Positions 11,213 to 23,154 are shown, counted from the stretch's first letter. The stretch is DNA of 64,000 bases from Takifugu bimaculatus (GCA_004026145.2 CP034989.1:5297562-5361561); one strand, 5' to 3'. The notes: generated by a model not told the origin, from the sequence alone. Program-made: numbers and translations.

Positions 11213-12939
11213 ATATTATATATCATAAATCTTATCTATAGCATTGTGTGTGTAAGGTTCATATTTACTCTATGTTTGCAGAATGATTATTTACATATTC
11301 ACATATTCATGTTGGTTCACTTACAAACAGCTAATTTAGGTTCTTTAAATCCTGTTTAAATGCTGTCTTGTAATTGGTCAGTGCCACTGAACTTATTGGA
11401 AGTAAAGCAATGTTAAAAGAAATCCATCTCCACCCTGTCTGTTTTTAAAAAGCGTGATCCATCAACCACCCATGAACCCTCGTGTTACATGAGCAACAGA
11501 TGTAATCCAGTTGCAGTTGATTTTTAATTGTTCTAAATGACCAAAAACAGAAGCAAGGAAAAGTGACTCTAACCCAAATCTGATAAGAAAATAGATGTAA
11601 GATGACAAAAAAATCCAAAACATCCATCCAGCCATTTTCTATATATACAGTAAGATCACACAATACGCCCCCATTACTAATGTATTTAACTGTCCTTTGT
11701 ACCAGACACCTAAAGCTCACTGGAAAGGTTAAGAAAGGTTAGAAAAGGTTAGAAAAAGGTGTACAATTTTGGATTACTAAAGGTTCCATATGAAGTGTAA
11801 ATCCTCTGTTTCTCTTCTAATTCTTCATCTCAGAATCCCAGATGAACTGTACAAATATAATCATTTTCCACCCCCAAATTTTGTCAACTTATCCAGATAT
11901 CTTAAAATAATCTAGAAGTGAGATATAAGGAATCGCAGATCCAAAGGAAAGAAGGTTTGATGGAATGTGCAAACCAATGCAGTGATTAAAAATGGTACTT
12001 CCACTGAATTAATCTGTAACTGCAGGCAACAAATGCAGGAAGTAGTTTTTCCACAAATTAAAAAAGCTCTTACACACCTGTTAAACAAGACCAAATAAAA
12101 TGATCACAGTTGACTCTAAATAAGGAAGAAGTTCATTTAAGGTCAACCAAGACTTTATGTCTTTAAGACGAGCCTGAAGTTTTACTAACTGCTCTTTTCC
12201 CTCTGCTTTCGTTGATAAATACTTAATGTAAGTTTCATTTTTCACCATTGGATTGAAAGTTTATGCCAGGGAAGCATGTATAAGATTAAAAAGGTCTTTC
12301 CATTAACAGAATGTCTGGATCTATGAGAATATCATGAGTAACTTTAGCAAGTACTATTTATGCGCAATGATAGAATCAAAAAACAATTAAGGAAAATAGA
12401 TAAATAATGTCTGCCCTGTCCACCAAAATGAAATACTATACTCAACAACAGTGTATTTATGTATTCTTATTTATGAATGAATTTATAGATAACTAGTGAT
12501 CAGTCAAATACTAGCTCGCAGCCTCTATACCCTGTATGTTAATATTTACAACATATATTAATCACTTACATCATATCCAGCATTGCCATATGACTTTAAG
12601 TGCTGCTGTGACAGGGATGCAGCCCTGTCTGCACAGTACATACATCATAGCCTTCAGATGCCCTGAGCGCTGACAGGTCCAGTAATTACATTCACCGGAT
12701 CATAAAATTGCACTGATTGCGTCATTCTTACGCAGACGACAAGAGTTGAGGGGATGTGGTAGACTCGGGTTTAAATGCACGCCACGTTCCATTGCAGTTG
12801 CACTTAATTAAAAACCGAGTTGTGCTGCGTGCATAGCAATATGTCACCTCAGCTCTGGCCTTCAACTAACAGATGCAGGGTGAGGATGCAGCCAGGGAAC
12901 ACACCAACTGCAGACAGCATGGTACCTGAACAGGGTTTG
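11213..12939. other. No gene recognised
   Basis: AT-rich sequence. Three near-identical AAGGTTAGAAA units near 11725-11760 form a tiny tandem repeat. No other structure was recognised. Confidence 0.5.
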
Positions 12940-13510
12940 ATCCTTTTATTCATCAAGGAATATCATCAGTCATCCTATAGATCAATGATATATGCAGGAC
13001 ATATTAAACTTCATATTGTTTGCAGATGTTCTGGGGTGTGGCGAGAATTTACAGCAGCTTCTGGACAAAAATCCCATCAGAAATTAGTGAAGAATAAAAT
13101 TGGTTGGTCTGATGTCAACAAGCTCTACCAAATTTATGGTAGTTCGTAACAATAGACTTAATGCATATTGAGGGTGGTGACATTGAACAGGTCCATGAAA
13201 TTAAAATTCCTGGGGTAATGATAGATGATAACAATTTTCTGGAAATCTCACATTAATCTTATTCAGGCTAAACGGTCCAAAAGTATTTTTGTCATATATT
13301 GTTTAACAGTTTAAGGACAGAGGGTGGCACATCCACAGCGATTGTTTTACCGCTGACCTCGCCCTACCCCTTGTTGGTACATTACACACAAAAAACGCAA
13401 CAATTTGGAACAATTTGTCTGTTCTTACTTAGTATCGATCTCTCACATTTATTGGATTGTCTTTATTTGCACTTGCATGTTCAAAATAAAACGATCAATC
13501 AATCAACTAA
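12940..13510 (+). pseudogene. Highly decayed LINE reverse-transcriptase fragment with 3' tail
   Basis: Broken frames keep the order of a LINE reverse transcriptase: a segment like the catalytic region but lacking a clear DD, then L-Q-Q/T-A-A-S-G-Q-K and N-K-L, then a K-F-L-G-type and I-D-D block near 13190-13240, a stop-rich stretch, and a tail ending in AATAAAACGATCAATCAATCAAC (13487-13509, ATCA repeats). Recognition depends on the order of weak similarities on the plus strand. This is an old, non-functional LINE copy of uncertain clade. Confidence 0.45.
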
Positions 13511-14219
13511 TGGATTTTTTCAAGATATAAAAAGTAATTAAGACATCAAACTCAAGGTCATGTGGGAGGATTTTCTCTTCAGCGTCAAATTTGAATACTT
13601 GATGACAAACCTAAGTGATTTGTTTTTATTGGGAAGTATAATTTGTAAAAAATAAATAAATAAAAAATCCTGCACTTACATACTTCATTGTTAATTAGTC
13701 GAAAATTTGCCATCTAATATCATCATCCAGTCACTTGCTAAGCTTATAACCTGACAATTATTGTTGTTGGGTGGTTATTGTGATTTATTTATGTGGTGTT
13801 GATTGAATGTCCTCTCCAGGTACTGAGATGGTAAACAAAGCAGACTGTCAGCCATACTGACATCCACAGTGTTATGGCTTTACAAGAAGGGGAGAAATTG
13901 TTCAAGGCTATCAAACATATTACTTGCTTCATTCATTTAGAGTCCAGTGGACACATGTTTACTTGTTCATTCTGAATTCATTATGTAAGAATGTTAGTTG
14001 TGTTTGTTGTTTTTCTTCTTTATTGAAAGCTGACCTTGAGGTGTTGTGGTGTTTACGAGTTCCTTCTTCTTTCTGGTTTGGAAGAGAGACACTGTACATC
14101 CTATTTCATGAGTTTGAATCATGAAAAAGCTTGTCATCTGTTGTTGCTCTCTGCTTTTATGTGGAAAGAACGAAATAATCATAATGGTTTGTTTTTTTTA
14201 ATTTCTAGTATATCCTGCA
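13511..14219. other. No gene recognised
   Basis: AT-rich spacer with short frames only. Confidence 0.5.
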
Positions 14220-14540
14220 CTGTCAGGAACCAGATAAGAACCCAAATGCGACACACGAGATTGGCTGAACACCGCCTTATTGTCGGACACAGACAACAGA
14301 CAGGATTCACCGGGGAGCAGGCAGAACAGAATGGTCAGGAACAGGCAAGGTCGGAACCGGGCAGGCAGGCAGGCAAACAGGAATACACTGGAAAGTCATC
14401 GGGAACGAATAACGATCTGGCAGAGAGCAGGTGTGCCTCCGGGGTTTAAGATGAGCGCTCATTAGAGTCCTGATGCACAACAGGTGTGCGGGGCGAGGCA
14501 ACCCTCGGGCATGATTGCCCGCAGCTGTGACACTGCGCTG
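14220..14540. repeat. Dispersed repeat of unassigned class
   Basis: GC-richer block starting CACTGTCAGGAACCAG and ending GCTGTGACACTGC, containing ACCCAAATGCGACACACGAGA and several CAGGCAGG units. I recognise this style of sequence as a repeated fish element, but could not assign it. The outer ends CACTGTCAG and CTGTGACAC are only weakly inverted, so neither an LTR nor a transposon is established. Confidence 0.4.
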
Positions 14541-15849
14541 CAGTTTGTGCATCTCTGTTGCTTCACAGCTCTGTATGTCATGTGAAATCGGCAACGATCA
14601 GACATAAAATAAATAAATGAACTGGAATCTAAAATGTAGGGCAGACATCAAGAGATAAACCTTTTGGCTGGTCTGTTTTGTATTGCATCACTTTACTTTA
14701 TATAAAAGCTGATGGGATTGGTTCGAATATAGGCGGTGGTGGAGATGATTGTGGAGGCTATAATGGCTGCAGATTAAATCGGCCTCTGTCTGAGTGATAT
14801 TTCAGGACTCTGGTTCAGTTTCATTTTTCATGAATTTATTTTTTGAACTCTTATTAGCACTAGTAGTATGAATGTTATACAACAAAAACAATTGCGCTTT
14901 CAGTTGCATTTAGCATCACAATTTGAAAGAAAAGCTCACTTCCTTTATTTCAACCAATACTAAAGCTGGAATTTCTGTGAGAGTACTTAAAGAGAATGAA
15001 AATACACCTGAGCAAGCTTTCTGCATTCATTTAGTAAATACCCCAAAGCCTTTGTAACATCAAGTGAGCGTTGATTAAAAAAAAAAAAAATCTTCATAAC
15101 ACAAATGCTAATTCTTCTTGACGGAACAGTCTTGACAAAGTCTTTTCTGCAGAACAGATAACATGAAACAAATGCACGGCACAACAAAGGCAAATGCTTT
15201 CTTTTCTTTTTATGCGAGGGAGACAAAAGCGTTATTGACAGGCAGAGACAAAAGTCTGGCTTTAGCGGCGCAGGGCTCCTGGGTTTTCAAAGTGCAGGCT
15301 TAACACTGCAGGCACCAGCCTTCGACAGCCATCTGCTTTTTCCACAAATGTATTTAATGCTGGCAGGACTGAGGATGTGATGACTGCTGTGTCTGTGTCC
15401 ATGAAAAGTATCGACTACAGGGAATTCTCACACAACAATTTGCTTCCGTTTTCCCAAAAACAAAAATCACTGTGACAGGATGCTTGGTGAGTAAAATTCT
15501 TCATTCCAGGACGCCCACGTGTGTGTTGCAATCCCTTGCAGCCGCTTAATAAAACAAAGGCTTCTCAGCAACCTCTGAGGGTTCTGATTTCCATGGCAAC
15601 CACATGCAACATGGTCATGAGGTTTCTGAACGCATCGCGGATCAGTATAGGTCACAGCAAAGCATTAAATAAAGAATTCATGTTTTGTACTTCAGTGGTA
15701 ATTGAGATCATCAGGATTGAAGATTAGAGGATTAAATAGTTGGATTTTAACAGTGTGAAGTCTAAATTATTGTTCTATGTGTTCAAAAAACTATTTTAAT
15801 GTGTATGCATTTAGTTGAGATTAATATTAAAGTGCAATTTATGACACGC
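14541..15849. other. No gene recognised
   Basis: AT-rich sequence with an A14 run near 15076. No domain or repeat was recognised. Confidence 0.5.
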
Positions 15850-15851
15850 TG

Positions 15852-16198
15852 TCTGTCCGTCCGTCCGTCCGTCCGTGGATTGGTTAAAAATCCTTCAAAC
15901 AAGCAGTCAAGTAAGGGCACATTAAAATAACCCCAAATTAGTGGGTGAAAATCAATATTTATGCATTGAAAAACATTTTTGAGGAGTAAGGCTCCATTGA
16001 TCTCCTGCCTATAAATCGATTACACATGTTGAAAGGAAAAGGCTCAGATTAAAAACAAATCTGTATTTAGACACGGGGAAAGGCCACTGCACATGAAACA
16101 CACATAAGCAACAGTTCAGGAGGATGAAGGAATAAAGCATTTAGGTGTCAAATGGCCACAGATAAACATACTGTGGACGGACGGACGGACGGACGTGA
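15852..16198. repeat. Opposed (TCCG)n and (GGAC)n microsatellites about 300 bp apart
   Basis: CCGT units at 15855-15877 and GGAC/GACG units at 16174-16194 are reverse complements, giving an inverted pair around a spacer of about 300 bp. Short flanking matches are weak, so a foldback element is only a possibility. Confidence 0.6.
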
Positions 16199-17031
16199 AC
16201 CGCACAGCACCTGAGCAGGGAAGTGAAAATTAGACTTCAGACCAATAGGTCATTCCCCCACACCCCCACCCAGGATCATTTGGCTGCTCTTCACAGAGAC
16301 TGTAACAATATCAAAGGAACTTCCAACCACTGCAGATGATTGCTTATTAATGCTCAAAGAGACTAAAAATATATTTTCCTGCCTCTTATAAAAGGTGAGT
16401 AATGGGCAGACATGCATGAGTTTGACTTAAAAATAATAAAATAGAACCAGACTACCCACATATACAGAAATATTTATAGATATTTACACAAAAAGCACTT
16501 TTTTATCATCTCTAGATTCGTTGTAAAAGGTAATCTTGCTGTTTATGTGTGGATCAAGCTTTTCACAGTCTCAAAATTAAGTGGCGCATGGGAGTCATAC
16601 AGGCAGTTGCTCTGATGAGGTCGAACTATTTTTTAAGGGGTCTTGATCTCACTTGGGGTTGCATGACAACAGCGTTTTTAACAAGGACAGGAGCAGTCAG
16701 GCATGTCGTCAGCTTCCCTGAAAGAGCAATAAAATATATTCAGCACTTCAACAGAAAATTCTTTTGAAGAATTATGACCTCAGCCTGCTCTTGGGGCCAG
16801 CTAATGCCATCTATCTCTCAGACAGAGCACAGGGCTCAGAGTACACTCATCTTAGCTGCTTGACTTTGGGATCTCGGTGTCTAAGCCACTGCCCACGGCC
16901 CATTGCAACCGGTGAGGAGTGGAAGATGGACTGTCCCATCAATATGAGAGATGTCTGTGAATGAATGCAGCATTTTGACTCTAAATAATAGCGAGGATTC
17001 ATTGGTAAAGACTTTTCATTTCAGCCAAATG
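16199..17031. other. No gene recognised
   Basis: Spacer before the LTR-like block. Short frames carry no recognisable domain. Confidence 0.5.
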
Positions 17032-17485
17032 TGCTGTTGTCCAGGGTTCCAGGTTGTGTGTTGCATGCCTTCTCCTGCAGGGGGTGTGGAGGAGCCTGTA
17101 ATTTGTTACAGCTGGCGCTGCAGGCGCACCTACTGCAGTCTCCATCAGCCATGTATTTAAGGACGGAGCACCTGTCTGCCAGCGTCGGAGAGTTATTGTT
17201 GCTTATCATGGTAGATCTGACTCCTGTTGCTTCGTTGATTGTTTGAAACTCGCAACGCTTCTCTCTGCTCATTCGAGGTCTCCACGCCACCCTGCTGGAG
17301 TGAGGAACACGCAGGACCTGACTCCCTGACCTGACTCTCTCTGTGCGCCCCGGAAAACTGGACGAGAGCTTCCCTTGTGGTACAGGAGGACTGTCGAATT
17401 GATCTTTTAATAAAGAAGTTGCTTTGGACGTTTTCCCACTGCATTTTGCCTGTTTTTTGGTCCCAGAGAAAAACGAGACCTAACA
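17032..17485 (+). mobile_element. Probable solo LTR
   Basis: The block begins TGCTGTTGTCC and ends CCTAACA, consistent with TG...CA termini. It holds a TATA-like TGTATTTAAGG near 17152 and AATAAA near 17410, followed by a T-rich U5-like stretch. The adjacent 5-mers are AAATG on the left and AGATG on the right, an imperfect target duplication. No internal retroelement coding follows it; the next recognisable sequence is an unrelated LINE piece. The assignment rests on layout, not on a recognised family. Confidence 0.45.
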
Positions 17486-17559
17486 AGATGCACTTTTACT
17501 TTGGGAAAAAGCCAACGATCTGAGGTACAAACAGGAGTAATAACATCCACAAATGATCG

Positions 17560-18125
17560 ATCTGCATGCAAAAGCAATTGGCTGATCAAGTTTGCTGATG
17601 ACACCACAGTGTTGTGCCTGATCACAAGGTTGCATACAGGAGCTGGCAGGGTTGTGCATCAAGGACAACCTGAAACTGAACACCGTGAAGATGGTCATTG
17701 ATTTCAGGAGGAAGAGAGAGGCTCATGCCTCTTTTTTCCATCAACAGCACATATAGAAAGAGTGTGATCCTTCAAGTTCCCTGGCACCTGTATCACTGAG
17801 GACCTCACCTGGACTGTCAACACATCAGCACTCATCAAAAAGGTGCAGCAGAGACTCCATTTACTGTGGAGGAACCACGTGGAGTATTGGTATACTGTGT
17901 TGCTGTTTGGTTTGCTGTCTCCTATGCTGCTGATCGGAGGGCTTCACAGAAGGTGACCAGGACTGCTGAGAAGAACATCAGCTGCCCTCAGCCCACCCCC
18001 TAGAAAACATGCTGGCTCACACTACCTCAACAGAGCAAAGAAGTGCTTGTAGACAGCTATCACCCTGGTCTGCCTCTGTTCAGCTTCCTGCCGCTTTATC
18101 CAGAGCAACCTCCAAGTGAGAGAAA
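17560..18125 (+). pseudogene. Decayed LINE reverse-transcriptase fragment
   Basis: The frame reads L-I-K-F-A-D-D-T-T-V-L-C, with the catalytic F-A-D-D at 17591-17602. It then breaks into several frames that still follow the reverse-transcriptase order: L-K-L-N, F-R-R-K-R, a D-L-T/S-W-T block, a Leu-rich thumb region, and finally a segment like P-S-G-R-R-F near 18090. Multiple frameshifts and stops show this is dead. It belongs to the same broad CR1/jockey group as the fragment at the left edge but is much older. Confidence 0.7.
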
Positions 18126-19379
18126 CAATCAAGCTGCAATAGCAACCTACGTAAATAAAAATGCTACCTTCCAGTCCTAAACTACTGAGTACATGTGCTA
18201 TTACCGCAACAAACAGTGCAGAGCTCTGGAGAGGGGATATAAACAGGAACTCGAGAGGAAGTGAGAGGAGAGGAAGAGAGAAAGATAAGTGCTGTGAGGA
18301 GAGCAGGGGTTTGAAGGAGAGAGGTTTGCTTCTGCTCTGACGGAGCTCGGAGAGGTTGTTCCACTATAAGGGAGCGAGGATGTATGACTTTCAAAGAAGG
18401 AAGGAGTTGCTTCTGTTCTATCGTTGATGGATAAATTGAAGTAAACACGACTCAGCAGTTCATTGGTCCACTAACATGCACCAATGAAGCAGTCTTAATA
18501 CAACTAGCGTTATACTCGAGGCCCCTGGGAAATGGAAGCACTGGTGCAAGATTTCATACCAATCCCTTATTTATAATATATCTTAAAAGAAATAAATTAT
18601 GTTTTTAGGGCAGAATGTAGGATGCAATCCTTTGATGCAAAATCACACACAACGCACACAGACACAATCCCGCTCAAAGAATTTACAGTTTCCGGAACAA
18701 GTGTCCCCTGTTTTTTCAAGTGCCGCCAGAGTCTATTACCGAGTTTCTGAGCTCCTCTGGCATGGATAGAGGGAGAATCTTATTGGCACCATAAAACAGC
18801 ATCACTGTCACGTTGATTCAGTTTTATCTACTCGCTGAAAGGTCCGTGTGTCAGCAGTTTCAACCATTCAGAGACAGTCATGGGGCTTAAGATCATCAAC
18901 AGCACTCGGTTTTTGTGACAGACTGGAGATTTTTTAGATAGAAAGTATATTTTCTTTCCTAATATTTATTCAACCATTCAAGGTCAAGTGACGGCGTATG
19001 CGCTTGGCTGGGAGCCTGACGGCGGCGCCTCTGATGAAGTTTAAATGCACCAGCACATTTTCAAAGCAGAGAGCATCGTATGCTGTTGGGATTCGACCCA
19101 CATTTCTTCAGCATTCACAACCGGTGTTTGAAAAGAAATTTGTTTTACTACTGTGCTGGTAGAGTATTTATTCCCTGCTTTTCACTGGATTAAAATGGAA
19201 CAGCTCCACAGTTCCACACGGTTTCAAATCACACATTGTAGACTGCTAATGAGTAAAGAAGGGCTCTAAATGCACGTCGCTACAATTAAAATATATCATT
19301 ACACAGTGGTTATACAGAGGTTTATAGTATGAAACAGTTTGGGAGTGCATTAAAGGAGAGTACATCACTTGACACACAA
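18126..19379. other. No gene recognised
   Basis: About 1.25 kb with short GA-rich stretches near 18240-18330. No recognised gene. Confidence 0.5.
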
Positions 19380-19525
19380 GCAATTTTTATTGTTATGCTG
19401 ATGACACTCAGCTATATCTATCCATGAAACCAGAAGAGAAAGAGCAGTTAGTGAAGCTCCAGACCTGTCCTAAAGACATAAAGTCTTTAATGTCTTCAAA
19501 TTTCCTTTTCCTTAACTCGGGAGGG
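19380..19525 (+). pseudogene. L2/Maui-type LINE reverse-transcriptase fragment
   Basis: The frame F-I-V-M-L-M-T-L-S or, in the coding phase, C-Y-A-D-D-T-Q-L-Y-L-S-M-K-P-E shows the catalytic Y-A-D-D, then L-V-K-L-Q-T-C and K-D-I-K-S. The match ends abruptly at about 19525. It is the same family as the pieces at 43303-44089. The fragment is too short to function. Confidence 0.8.
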
Positions 19526-19529
19526 TTCG

Positions 19530-19783
19530 GGAGGAAATATGCGTTAGCATGCCGTGCTTTTACCTTGGCTGCCAGACAGCATGCTCATTCTGGGAAACAG
19601 GTTCAGTTGGTCGAACAGCCCAGATAAGCTGCAACCACACCGTACCTTCGTTGAAGGGGGAAAACAAGTAAAGCCAGCTGGAGGCAGTGCCTTATATAAA
19701 CCTTTTCTCCCCGCCCACCAATTAAGGCATTACCTCCATATGGCACCTGTGCGGAGGGCAGGCCACACCCTGCCACACATGCT
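19530..19783 (-). mobile_element. Probable partial LTR (minus strand)
   Basis: Read on the minus strand the block starts TGTGTGGCAGGGTGTGG and passes through GTGGGCGGGGAG into TTTATATAAGG, a GC-box and TATA-like order typical of an LTR U3. The other end is cut near 19530 against L2 sequence. No family was assigned. Confidence 0.4.
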
Positions 19784-19799
19784 ATACACGCCGAAAGGC

Positions 19800-20048
19800 A
19801 CATAAATAAGAAAAAGGGAAAGAAAAGTAGTGAAATATTTCTAGAAGTCGAACCATGTTACTATGAACAAAGAGGCAGAGGCCGCTGCAGAGGAAGAGGT
19901 CAAAGTGGACAGAGTACAGATGATAGTTGTCATTATTGTTCGCAAGCCAGGCCACTGGGCAAGAGATTGCAGGAAAAAGAAGGCAGATGAGGAAAGACAG
20001 AGAAGAGAGAATAAGGGGGAGGATAAGTCTCATCCATGGGACACATGA
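19800..20048 (+). pseudogene. gag nucleocapsid remnant with split CCHC knuckle
   Basis: Nucleocapsid packages genomic RNA. An Arg/Gly-rich stretch (Q-R-G-R-G-R-C-R-G-R-G-Q) precedes the first half of a CCHC zinc knuckle, with Cys codons at 19928-19930 and 19937-19939. The second half (P-G-H-W-A-R-D-C, His codon at 19953-19955) is in a different frame, so one frameshift lies between them. A lysine-rich tail follows. Matrix and capsid are absent. Confidence 0.75.
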
Positions 20049-20100
20049 CTAGATGAAGAGGAGGTAGAAGTGAATCTTGAGGAGATTTTTAGTGTAAAGA

Positions 20101-20210
20101 CCAGAAATTCAGTTGGAAGTTGAAGGAGTTTTGTTATAGTTTCTTGTGGATACTGGGGCAGGAAAGACAATTGTAAAAGATGCTGTTCCGCACATCACGA
20201 TATCAAACAC
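20101..20210 (+). pseudogene. Retroviral protease fragment
   Basis: The aspartic protease active-site motif L-V-D-T-G-A is encoded at 20143-20160, followed by G-K-T-I-V. A stop lies just before it, and the frame breaks again about 20 codons later. In retroviruses this enzyme cleaves Gag and Pol polyproteins; only the part around the catalytic Asp remains. Confidence 0.75.
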
Positions 20211-20346
20211 ACACTGAGATCAGCAAATGGAGTCGTAAATAAAGCAAGACTGTCAGAAGATGTGAATATTATAGACCCGTTATGGTGGACTGCCAAATCC
20301 AAAGTATGACAAGAAGTTTGCTCAGCTGCCAAAGACGGTTACGGGC

Positions 20347-21069
20347 GTGGCACAAGATGTCTATGTTCATGTTGAAACTGCAGTGATAACGGTAAGCTGC
20401 CTGCCAGCTTTGTATCACATTCCAGGCTCAGTTACACATATATCAGTATCTAAGCCAAAGGATGGGATGTGGAGGCAATTAGGATGTCAAGTAAGAATGT
20501 GGTCAGCCTTGAGTGATTGGAAACAGGAGGGTCCAGATAGATGGTACAACCCCAGAGTGTGGAAGGTCACGCTGAAACAAAGAGTGGCTTTCACAACCTC
20601 GCAACATGTCAGTGTTGAAATAATTGACAGGGTAGGACAAATATTTAACATTACTTTAAAGAATCATTGCTCATATCATCCACAGAGTGCAGGCCTCGTA
20701 GAGAGAGCAAATGGCACAATTAAGTCAAGGTTGAGAAGATGCATGGATGAAGTAGAAATAACAGTTGCAGATTACATGAGAAAAATGCTGCAAGCAAAAG
20801 ATGTTCAAAGAATGAATACTCTGCCAGATATTCCTTTGCCTCCCCAGGAAGATGATAACAGCGTTGATGTGGGAGATCATGTGTGGGTGAAGCGCATTCG
20901 AAGAGCCAAGTGGAGTGACCCACGCTGGGAAGGTCCGTTCCAGATCCTGCTGAAGACACCTACAGCGGTGCGGATAGCGGAACGGTCCTCGTGGGTACAT
21001 CTTTCCCACTGTAAAAAACAACGGACACTTCCAGGTGAAAACGAGGGAGAAGTGATGGTTTGTCCGTAA
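20347..21069 (+). pseudogene. pol remnant: end of integrase after a large internal deletion
   Basis: A 240-codon open frame. The first 80 or so codons are not recognised and may span the deletion junction. From about 20600 it is integrase: Y-H-P-Q-S-A-G-L-V-E-R-A-N-G-T-I-K carries the Glu of the DDE triad (codon 20701-20703), and the C-terminal SH3-like DNA-binding domain follows (V-G-D-H-V-W-V-K-R, W-E-G-P-F-Q-I-L, then a W-V-H-L-S-H-C tail near the end). The first two catalytic Asp residues and the zinc-binding N-terminus are missing, so strand transfer is not expected. The tail is MLV-like, consistent with the env type. Confidence 0.82.
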
Positions 21070-21137
21070 ACGGCTGATGGCCTGTATAGGTCCAGCAACG
21101 GCTGAACCCCGTAGGAACCTGAGAAGAGGAGAAAAAG

Positions 21138-21740
21138 AAATGAAGTTGTTCTTCCTGGTTGTGGTGAGTGCTGTGGCACTCGTACCGTAGTCAACTACTT
21201 AAAACGTAAGTAAGTAAGTAGAGAAACATACTTAAACACGTGGTGGCGCTATGCTAACTTCACGGCGCACACCCAAAACCATTCAAATTGCTATGTTTGC
21301 TCAATGCTACCGGTCTCCGTACACACCCCATGGGTAACCACCAAACCAATGAAGGACCTGAAGGGCGTTGTTTTGTTCACGTAGGAGTGGGCAAAAGGGG
21401 AGTGCATGGGATTTGATTAATCAATGGAACACTGTACATGCGTAAAAATTGCACTCAAGAACCCCTGAGAGAAATGGCGGAAAAGATTGAGAAATACAAA
21501 ATCCCCGTGCAGATTATGGGTAATCACACATACTGTTATGCGCAAGAAGGTCAGACACAACTAGGATCGCTACATGCTGACACTTGCAGGATCGTCTATA
21601 CACCCTGCAAGGTAACAAAAGATCCAGACTGGAAACAAAGTGCGACGCTGATTTACCGACCATCCTGTCTAAGGTGAACCAACTACAATTACACAGCCTG
21701 TAATGAAGAATGTGTTCAAGATCGTCAATGTGATTCCTAT
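21138..21740 (+). pseudogene. env surface subunit remnant, several frames
   Basis: A signal-peptide-like start (M-K-L-F-F-L-V-V-V-S-A-V-A-L-V, ATG near 21140) ends at a stop after 16 codons. Further surface-subunit-like segments lie in shifted frames: an N-x-S/T-bearing stretch with paired Cys near 21260-21330, and an open frame at 21438-21677 rich in Cys. The surface subunit binds the host receptor in intact viruses. Here at least two frameshifts and several stops separate the pieces. Confidence 0.65.
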
Positions 21741-22580
21741 ATGTTTAATAAGACTACACAATCATGCCCAAGTGGCTATAATTGCACTTGCACTTATTCA
21801 CAAGGTGCACCAGGACAGAATGGCACGTATTTGATCAACAACGGTTGGTGGCTTTGTGGACACAACGCGTATGCTCACCTACCAGCAAACTGGTCAGGAG
21901 TGTGCACTCCAGTCCACTTCAATGATCACACAGTCATAATTTATGTTACTAATGCTAGAACTGCTCCACAGTTGCATTCCAGGAGAGATTTAAATATAGA
22001 TTTCAAACCACATGACTCAGTGTGGGGAACAGATGTGCCGCAAGAGTTTAAACACTGGACAGAGGGAGAAAAGGTTGCTCTCAGTCTGTTTCCTTGGGCA
22101 GGTGTGGCAAAGAACATATCAAGATTAGAAACGGTTGATTATAGACTGAAAGCGTTTACTAATTTGACAAAGGTTGCTCTTACAGGAGTTAAAGAAGAAC
22201 TGACTGCGCTGAGACTAATGACTATGCAGAATAGGATGGCCTTAGATCTATTCACAGCATCCAGAGGAGGAGTTTGCACAATGGTAGGAGATTACTGTTG
22301 CACATTTGTCCCAGAAAATGATGCAGATGGCCACGTAATAGATAAATTACAGAAGGCAATGATTGACGACGGCAGTCCCCCATTAGACTGGTTTACTAGC
22401 ATGATTTTAAGATGGAGGGAACTGTTGTTCAAGATAGGGGCAGTAATAGGGATAGTACTGATAGTATTAGCCATATTAGCTTGTTGCGTAGTACCTCTTG
22501 TTCGGGGTTGCATTGATCGGCTTGTGGGTTCGGCTGTTATCAGTGCTTTGCTGCAGATGGAACCTCTACTGGATGAATGA
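21741..22580 (+). pseudogene. env open frame: end of surface subunit plus transmembrane subunit
   Basis: A 279-codon open frame. The first third is Cys- and N-glycosylation-rich surface subunit. A weak basic site (H-S-R-R) near 21985 is where furin cleavage might lie, but it is not a full R-x-x-R. The second part is the membrane-fusion subunit: an ectodomain with M-Q-N-R-M-A-L-D-L, the CX6CC motif (Cys codons 22275-22277, 22296-22298 and 22299-22301), a W-rich region before the membrane, and a hydrophobic anchor at about 22430-22500. After the stop at 22578-22580 the same phase stays open for about 23 more codons, so the tail may be prematurely ended. Long open env frames are sometimes kept by hosts (syncytin-like cases), but nothing here shows selection. 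Confidence 0.8.
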
Positions 22581-22792
22581 GAAGAAGTGGATTCACAAGA
22601 AGATTGGGCTAATGCACTGCATGATGTCAAAGAACTGTTTGAAATGTCTTAAGTTGCACCCACATTGAACTCTGAGTGTAAGAAATGTATTGTCTAGGAA
22701 AATGAAGTAATACATTTAAAGTTCATAAAAGTGAAAAGATGTATTATGGATAATGAGAATCTAGATGCATTTAACGATAAACAGGAGGGAAA

Positions 22793-23154
22793 TGTGAGAA
22801 TAATTATTATATTGTTATCATTTAAATGCATTTGTATGTTTAGCACCTAAGTGCATGAAGAAGAAGAGTGTTTTTCACCTCTCTTGATTTAGTACACTAT
22901 TTAGTATTTAGTAGCACCAGATTTACTGTGAGATTGTTAACTGAAACCCTAAAAGCATCTTGGGAGGAGGTGAAAATTCCACATGGATAATGAGCTGATG
23001 TGAATAAAGGAAGGAGGTTTGCAGAGGAGCAGCAGAGCGATGGAGGGTGCTCCAGAGTGAACTGTTGCTCGCTCTCCCTCACAAGGTACCTGTGTTTGTG
23101 TCTTTTGTTGACTCGCCCAGGGTTTTACTGGGTTGCTCTGTTTCAACTCTAACA
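22793..23154 (+). mobile_element. 3' LTR of the endogenous retrovirus
   Basis: A purine-rich tract (ACAGGAGGGAAA, 22781-22792) directly precedes TGTGAGAATAATT. The LTR ends in CTCTAACA at 23154, giving TG...CA termini over 362 bp. AATAAA lies at 23003-23008. No second copy was found in the window, so the 5' LTR is lost. Confidence 0.72.

Larger units (their letters stand above)
19800..23154 (+). mobile_element. Defective endogenous retrovirus (epsilon/gamma-like), one 3' LTR
   Basis: Retroviral modules lie in the order nucleocapsid, protease, integrase end, env, polypurine tract, LTR. There is no matching 5' LTR, the gag start is lost, and the reverse transcriptase, RNase H and most of integrase are deleted. 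The env transmembrane half keeps a long open frame. The left neighbour is an unrelated LTR-like fragment and the right neighbour an RTE LINE fragment, so the provirus is embedded in older repeats. The CX6CC env motif and MLV-like integrase tail place it near gamma/epsilon retroviruses of fish; finer placement is not possible here. The stops and frameshifts make it replication-defective. Confidence 0.85.

Noticed and set aside
20347..20600. Host domesticated integrase gene
   Set aside because: The first 80 codons have no recognised domain, two catalytic Asp are missing, and neighbours are broken gag and env, so it is a proviral remnant.
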